From positions 1 through 10,610 of the forward strand of contig JBOFWM010000070.1 of NCBI GenBank assembly GCA_051653625.1: 10,610 bases of DNA, written 5' to 3'. The stretch is from SFDP01 sp051653625. Its GTDB lineage: Bacteria; Bacillota; Clostridia; Lachnospirales; Lachnospiraceae. Both the position numbers and the translations under genes were made by a program. How positions within the stretch are numbered: position 1 is the stretch's first letter; each line of letters begins with the position of its first letter. The notes beneath the pieces were generated by a model, which ran no database searches, had not been told where the DNA came from, and saw only the letters and a program-made list of their open reading frames with translations. Positions 7,157 to 10,610 of this stretch are shown in pieces.

Positions 7157-8863
7157 TTATTCTTCATCTTGAAGAGCATCATACCCTTCTTCTCCAGTTC
7201 TTACTTTAATTACATTTTCTACATTATATATAAAGATTTTTCCATCTCCTACATTTCCAGTATAAAGGGCTTTCTTTGTAACATTGACAACATCTTCAAC
7301 TGGTATTTTACAGATAACCATTTCAAGTTTTACTTTTGGTCGTAGAGTTGGATCTACCTCAACCCCTCTATAATAGTTGCTACTTCCTTTTTGCATACCA
7401 AACCCTAATACTTGTGTTACTGTCAATCCTGTAATTCCAATTTCTGTTAATGCTTGTTTTAATATTTCAAATCTTGTTTGACTACATACTACTACAATTT
7501 TTGTATATGTCAAACCATCATTAGTTGTAACTTCTTTTGTTTTAGAAGATTTAATGACTGTATTTGCTTCATTTGGTACTGAGTGTACAGTAACTGCCTC
7601 GTCAATTGAAATACTTTCTGGATATGAAACTGGCATAAAGTCTGCATAACTTGATACTAAGTTATGTTCATGAATATCTAATCCTAATATTTCTTCTTCT
7701 ACTGTAACTCTTAATCCAACTGTATGTTTAATAACAAGGAATACACATGTCATTACAACTGCAACCCATGCGATTACACTAATTACTCCAGTTAATTGTA
7801 CGAATAGCAATGATAATCCACCACCATATAATACTCCACCATCTACTGCAAATATTCCTACTAAAATTGTTCCTAGTGCTCCACATACTCCATGCACCCC
7901 TACTGCTCCAACAGGATCATCTATTCGAAGTACTTTATCAATAAATTCTACAAAAAATAATACTGCAATACCACAAATCATTCCGATTGCTGCTGCACCT
8001 GCTATTGAAACTGCATCACATCCTGCTGTAATACCAACAAGACCTGCAAGAGCACCATTTAATGTCATAGAAACGTCTGGTTTTTTGTATAAAACCCATG
8101 TTAAAAACATCACTGTTACTGCTGCAACTGCTGCTGACATATTTGTTGTTACAAAAATACTACTCATTGCAAGCAATGCTTCATCACCTTCTGCAGCAAC
8201 GGTTGAGCCTCCATTAAATCCAAACCAACAAAACCATAAGATAAATACCCCAAGTGCTGCCATTGTAAGGTTATGTCCTGGAATGGCTTTTGCTGTTCCA
8301 TCCTCTTTATACTTTCCAATACGTGGTCCTAAAATTTTTGCTCCTACAAATGCTGCTACACCACCTACCATATGTACTGCTGTTGATCCTGCAAAATCAT
8401 GAAATCCTAATTCTGATAACCAACCGCCGCCCCATATCCAGTGCCCACTGATTGGATATACTAACGCACTTAATATTATACTATAGATACAGTATGATGA
8501 AAACTTTGTTCTTTCTGCCATTGCGCCTGATACAATTGTTGCTGCTGTTGCACAAAATACTGTTTGAAAAATAACAAATGCCAAAAGTGGCACACCTTCT
8601 GGGGTGATTGCTGAGTAATCAGCATTTGCCATAAAGAAGTCAAATCCTCCAAATAGGGAAGATGCTGAACCAAACATGATACCAAATCCAACAAACCAAA
8701 ATATCACCGTTCCTAAACTAAAATCCATAAGGTTCTTCATAATGATATTTCCTGAATTTTTTGCCCTTGTCAATCCTGACTCCAAAATCGCAAATCCTGC
8801 TTGCATAAAAAATACAAGCGCTGCTCCAAGTAAAACCCAAATCGTACTAACTGATGAAAACAT
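7157..8863 (-). CDS. amt: Ammonium transporter with fused C-terminal PII (GlnB/GlnK) domain
   Basis: A 568-residue membrane protein. Residues 1-401 are an Amt/Rh channel with the expected 11 helices: F103 near the outer gate, D156 and H164 in DFAGSTAVH, the second pore histidine H324 in GAVGVHGVCG, and the regulatory tail EEILGLDIHEHN (390-401). A linker (402-452) leads to a complete PII domain (454-562) with a T-loop region (487-512) and a B-loop at TGNVGDGKIF (535-544), followed by the conserved GEEGYDAL stretch. Free PII proteins plug Amt channels according to ATP/ADP and 2-oxoglutarate; here the regulator is tethered. The uridylylated T-loop tyrosine of enteric PII is a valine (YRGVEVD, V503). 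The start at 8863 is chosen for its AAGGAGG (8872-8878), 8 nt upstream; an ATG at 8905 would add 14 residues without a good ribosome site. Confidence 0.95.
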   Translation of the reverse strand: MFSSVSTIWVLLGAALVFFMQAGFAILESGLTRAKNSGNIIMKNLMDFSLGTVIFWFVGFGIMFGSASSLFGGFDFFMANADYSAITPEGVPLLAFVIFQTVFCATAATIVSGAMAERTKFSSYCIYSIILSALVYPISGHWIWGGGWLSELGFHDFAGSTAVHMVGGVAAFVGAKILGPRIGKYKEDGTAKAIPGHNLTMAALGVFILWFCWFGFNGGSTVAAEGDEALLAMSSIFVTTNMSAAVAAVTVMFLTWVLYKKPDVSMTLNGALAGLVGITAGCDAVSIAGAAAIGMICGIAVLFFVEFIDKVLRIDDPVGAVGVHGVCGALGTILVGIFAVDGGVLYGGGLSLLFVQLTGVISVIAWVAVVMTCVFLVIKHTVGLRVTVEEEILGLDIHEHNLVSSYADFMPVSYPESISIDEAVTVHSVPNEANTVIKSSKTKEVTTNDGLTYTKIVVVCSQTRFEILKQALTEIGITGLTVTQVLGFGMQKGSSNYYRGVEVDPTLRPKVKLEMVICKIPVEDVVNVTKKALYTGNVGDGKIFIYNVENVIKVRTGEEGYDALQDEE

Positions 8864-8871
8864 AACTTTCT

Positions 8872-8878
8872 CCTCCTT
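8872..8878 (-). promoter_or_regulatory. Strong ribosome binding site that fixes the amt start
   Basis: AAGGAGG on the minus strand with 8 nt to the ATG at 8863. It lies inside the 5' extension of the longer reading frame and decides for the shorter protein. Confidence 0.85.
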
Positions 8879-8910
8879 CATAATCAAACATAATGCATTG
8901 TTCATTTCAT

Positions 8911-8949
8911 AAAAAAAACGTATATATTAATAAGGCTTAATATACACGT
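8911..8949 (-). terminator. AT-rich terminator-like hairpin in the amt leader
   Basis: On the minus strand, ACGTGTATATTAA (8949-8937) pairs along its whole length with TTAATATATACGT (8930-8918), with one G-U pair and a 6-nt loop. Seven more T follow (8917-8911). It ends 47 nt before the amt start codon, so if it acts it would do so as an attenuator. The stem has only three G-C pairs, so its strength is uncertain. Confidence 0.55.
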
Positions 8950-9000
8950 CTTTGTGCAAAATTTATTTTATTTACATTATGTGAATAGCAATTCTTTTTG

Positions 9001-9036
9001 AAAAAAAAAGACACTATGGTTAAAAACCATAGCGCC
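9001..9036 (-). terminator. Strong intrinsic terminator directly after a consensus promoter
   Basis: On the minus strand, GGCGCTATGGTT (9036-9025) pairs with AACCATAGTGTC (9021-9010) with two G-U pairs and a TTT loop, followed by nine T (9009-9001). It begins about 10 nt after the predicted transcription start of the promoter at 9053-9081. The complement would be a poorer terminator because the G-U pairs become A-C mismatches, so the minus orientation is favoured. Confidence 0.8.
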
Positions 9037-9046
9037 TTTGCTACTT
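9002..9046 (-). ncRNA. Predicted ~45-nt RNA, or prematurely terminated amt leader
   Basis: Start inferred 7 nt after the TATAAT at 9053-9058; end inferred in the U-tract of the terminator at 9001-9036. The RNA would be a 10-nt single-stranded head (AAGUAGCAAA), one 12-bp hairpin and a U-tail. No open reading frame fits. Coordinates are predictions, and I know of no named RNA family that matches. Confidence 0.35.
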
Positions 9047-9052
9047 TTCTAA

Positions 9053-9081
9053 ATTATAAAACGAAGAAATTTATTTGTCAA
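9053..9081 (-). promoter_or_regulatory. Perfect-consensus sigma-A promoter in the amt upstream region
   Basis: TTGACA (9081-9076), exactly 17 bp, TATAAT (9058-9053) on the minus strand. All 12 consensus positions match. It is the only convincing promoter between the surface protein gene and amt, so it drives either a tiny RNA or the amt leader with its two hairpins. Confidence 0.85.
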
Positions 9082-9110
9082 TCCCCAATTTTAGTTTTTT
9101 TATTGATGCA

Positions 9111-9145
9111 AAAAAGAAGGTACACTTTTTGTGCACCTTCTTTTT
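9111..9145 (-). terminator. Intrinsic terminator of the surface protein gene
   Basis: GAAGGTACAC (9116-9125) and GTGCACCTTC (9131-9140) pair with one mismatch around a TTTTT loop, extended by flanking A5 and T5. On the minus strand the U-tract is six T. It lies 16 nt after the stop codon of the surface protein gene. Confidence 0.88.
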
Positions 9146-9161
9146 GTTATTAAAGCTTTAA

Positions 9162-10610
9162 TTAAGCATTAACAGTATCTTCTTTTTCTTTTTTTTCTTT
9201 TTTTGCAAAAAGACAAACTACTATTTGCACTAATGCAATACATACCATTAAAATAGTCCATTGATCCATAAATACCATTGGATTTGCCATATTTTCTGTA
9301 AGAATAAATGCTACAATAGATCCAACTGCTGGAATAAGGCTTATAAGTCTAACGATTCCTTTTTTCTTTACAGTTTCGTCCTCTTCGGCATTTTCTTCTT
9401 CTTCTTCTTTTTTCTTTTTGCCAAAATAAGCAATTAATAAGATGATGCTTGCAAGAGTTGTTCCGATTGCTAGAAGTAAATTTAACAATGCCCATGATGC
9501 ATTTATTGGTGCTGTTGCTAATGGTACTTCTTCCTCTTCAATAGTAACTTCTGGAGTTAAAGATAAATCTTGGTCATCTGGTTCTGCTACTAATGGTACT
9601 TCTTCCTCTTCAATTTCAACTACTGGTGCTACAACTTGTGCTACTGGTGTTACTGGCGCTACAGCCAACGGTACTTCTTCATTTTGAATTGTAGTTGTTG
9701 TAGTTGTAGGTGTAGGTGTTGTAGGTGTTGTAGGTGCTGTAGGTGTTGTAGTTTCTGGTGTTACTGGTGTTACTGGTGTTTCTACTTGTGCAAATGTTGC
9801 TACAAAATTTTGATCATTATTAAAGTTTTGTGCTCTAATTGCTGCTAATGTTCCATAATTAACCCATGCATTTGTTGGTACATAGTATCCAGAATTTGCA
9901 TTAGTTTGTACGTTTGCAATTGGATTTGTTGCTATTAAATCATTTCCATTAGCACTTAATTCTAATGTATGAATTTCTATTACTGTTCCTGTAACTGCAC
10001 CATTACCAGCTGAATTATATGTAAATATTACTTGTTTCCAGTCAGCTACACCATCTGGTCCATTTGTAGTAACATTTGAATCAACTGAACCATTTTCTGT
10101 AACGTTACTGCTAATCATATCTACATCATACACGAATGTGATTACTGTATTTTCTGTTGCTTGTCCAGACACTGTTGCATTATTGCTTGATAAAACATAA
10201 GTTACATTGTTGTAATTTAGGTTTGGAGTATATGTATATTCTGCTCCATATTTAACTACATCTACGCTTGTTGTAGATGCTGCTTCATAATTTCTATCAC
10301 CATTGTAAACATGGTTTACTGTAATTGTGATGTCAATTAATTCGAAGTTCGCTGTAAATGTTGTATCTTCACTTACTGTCACAGTTTCAGTTGTTACTAC
10401 TTCTCCTTCAGCGTTTGTCCAGTTTACAAATCTGTATCCTGTATTAGCTGTAGTTGTTGGTAATGTCGCTGTTACTGTTCCTGCTTCTGTTTTTTCTAAT
10501 AATTCTGTTGCATATGCTACTGATCCACCTTCTGTTGTTTCATAGTTAACTAAAACTTGATTGATATCAGGTTCTCCATCTGGGTTTTCTAACATATCTA
10601 CATCATACAC
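9162..10610 (-). CDS. Large repeat-containing cell-surface protein, C-terminal part (5' end off-window)
   Basis: The last 483 codons of a longer gene; the frame is open to the right edge (first codon there is GTG, read as Val of VYDVDM). Positions below count that first residue as 1. Residues 30-90 resemble the divergent InlB B-type bacterial repeat (GYRFVNWTNAEGE, then FTANFE), and 95-165 resemble MucBP (ITVNHVYNGDRNYE to ITFVYDVDM). YDVDM recurs at 2 and 161, so the unit is about 159 residues. A second, diverged copy starts at 161. A Thr/Pro stalk (279-308) precedes three EEVPLA-type motifs (311-316, 335-340, 360-364). Membrane helices are predicted at about 374-396, 419-438 and 451-469, the first followed by KKKKEEEEE. 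No LPXTG is seen. It is likely an envelope-anchored adhesin-like protein; the ligand is unknown. Confidence 0.85.
   Translation of the reverse strand: MYDVDMLENPDGEPDINQVLVNYETTEGGSVAYATELLEKTEAGTVTATLPTTTANTGYRFVNWTNAEGEVVTTETVTVSEDTTFTANFELIDITITVNHVYNGDRNYEAASTTSVDVVKYGAEYTYTPNLNYNNVTYVLSSNNATVSGQATENTVITFVYDVDMISSNVTENGSVDSNVTTNGPDGVADWKQVIFTYNSAGNGAVTGTVIEIHTLELSANGNDLIATNPIANVQTNANSGYYVPTNAWVNYGTLAAIRAQNFNNDQNFVATFAQVETPVTPVTPETTTPTAPTTPTTPTPTTTTTTIQNEEVPLAVAPVTPVAQVVAPVVEIEEEEVPLVAEPDDQDLSLTPEVTIEEEEVPLATAPINASWALLNLLLAIGTTLASIILLIAYFGKKKKEEEEENAEEDETVKKKGIVRLISLIPAVGSIVAFILTENMANPMVFMDQWTILMVCIALVQIVVCLFAKKEKKEKEDTVNA
9518..9680 (-). repeat. Three direct repeats encoding EEVPLA motifs
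   Basis: A 25-bp unit at 9518-9542 recurs exactly at 9590-9614, 72 bp away. A diverged copy at about 9665-9680 lies 75 bp further. Spacings are multiples of three, so the frame is kept. Near-identity at the DNA level suggests recent duplication of the two copies nearest the membrane segment. Confidence 0.8.
9680..9783 (-). repeat. Low-complexity Thr/Pro-coding tract
   Basis: Repeated GTTGTAGGTGTTGTAGGTGT-type sequence (plus strand) encodes the Thr/Pro stalk. Short imperfect repeats like these can change copy number by slippage, so stalk length may vary between strains. Confidence 0.75.

Noticed and set aside
8085..8694. Reading frames on both strands within amt
   Set aside because: They lie wholly inside a strongly conserved gene, show no domain and have no start signals.
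8864..8905. Longer amt start at 8905
   Set aside because: The AAGGAGG at 8872-8878 lies inside this extension and serves the ATG at 8863, which begins directly at the first membrane helix.
8864..9000. GlnR/TnrA box or sigma-54 promoter for amt
   Set aside because: No TGTNA-N7-TNACA match with correct spacing and no GG-N10-GC element with flanking consensus were found.
8911..9052. ANTAR-type dual hexaloop antitermination motif upstream of amt
   Set aside because: Loops are TTT and GCCTTA on the minus strand; neither has the A1/G4 hexaloop pattern, and the hairpins are about 50 nt apart.
9518..9783. CRISPR array
   Set aside because: The repeats are in-frame protein-coding, differ in length, and lack unique spacers of constant size.
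9442..9848. Plus-strand Ser/Gly-rich and Cys-rich reading frames opposite the surface protein gene
   Set aside because: They are antisense shadows of the Thr/Pro and EEVPLA repeat coding; composition mirrors the repeats and no ribosome site is present.

Overview
The window is AT-rich, with strong AGGAGG-type ribosome binding sites, sigma-A style promoters and U-tract terminators. Together with the protein families present, this points to a low-GC Bacillota, most likely an anaerobic Clostridia of the Lachnospirales type. That placement is inferred from protein character and not from a marker gene.

Layout, left to right. Positions 1-130 look like the left end of an IS200/IS605-type insertion sequence that runs off the left edge: a subterminal hairpin, a promoter and the first six codons of a probable tnpA on the minus strand. 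A flavodoxin-fold NAD(P)H/FMN azoreductase-like gene follows (214-855, plus strand), with a perfect 9-3-9 inverted repeat just upstream. It converges on a membrane diguanylate cyclase with an extracellular Cache-like sensor (923-2188, minus), and a long shared hairpin lies between the two. The rest of the window is on the minus strand. In transcription order (right to left) it holds the 3' part of a large repeat-containing surface protein (9162-10610, truncated by the right edge), an ammonium transporter fused to a PII signalling domain (7157-8863), a three-gene cluster (a DUF1653 protein, an SfsA-MutY fusion and a family 2 glycosyltransferase; 7016 to 3667), and glyA (2366-3598) with its own promoter and terminator.

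Most units are separate: terminators lie after the surface protein gene, amt, glyA and azoR, and promoters can be read before the DUF1653 gene and glyA. The three-gene cluster is tightly packed (15-bp and 2-bp gaps) and is probably one operon that joins base-excision repair to a conserved small protein and a glycosyltransferase.

The most unusual parts are three. First, the 298-bp gap upstream of amt contains a perfect-consensus promoter (TTGACA, 17 bp, TATAAT) that meets an intrinsic terminator about 10 nt after its predicted start. A second terminator-like hairpin lies about 50 nt further on, still before amt. This is either a roughly 45-nt RNA gene or a doubly attenuated amt leader. Second, the SfsA nuclease domain and a full MutY adenine glycosylase are one polypeptide. 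Third, the surface protein carries three EEVPLA motifs and three C-terminal membrane segments where a sortase signal would be expected.
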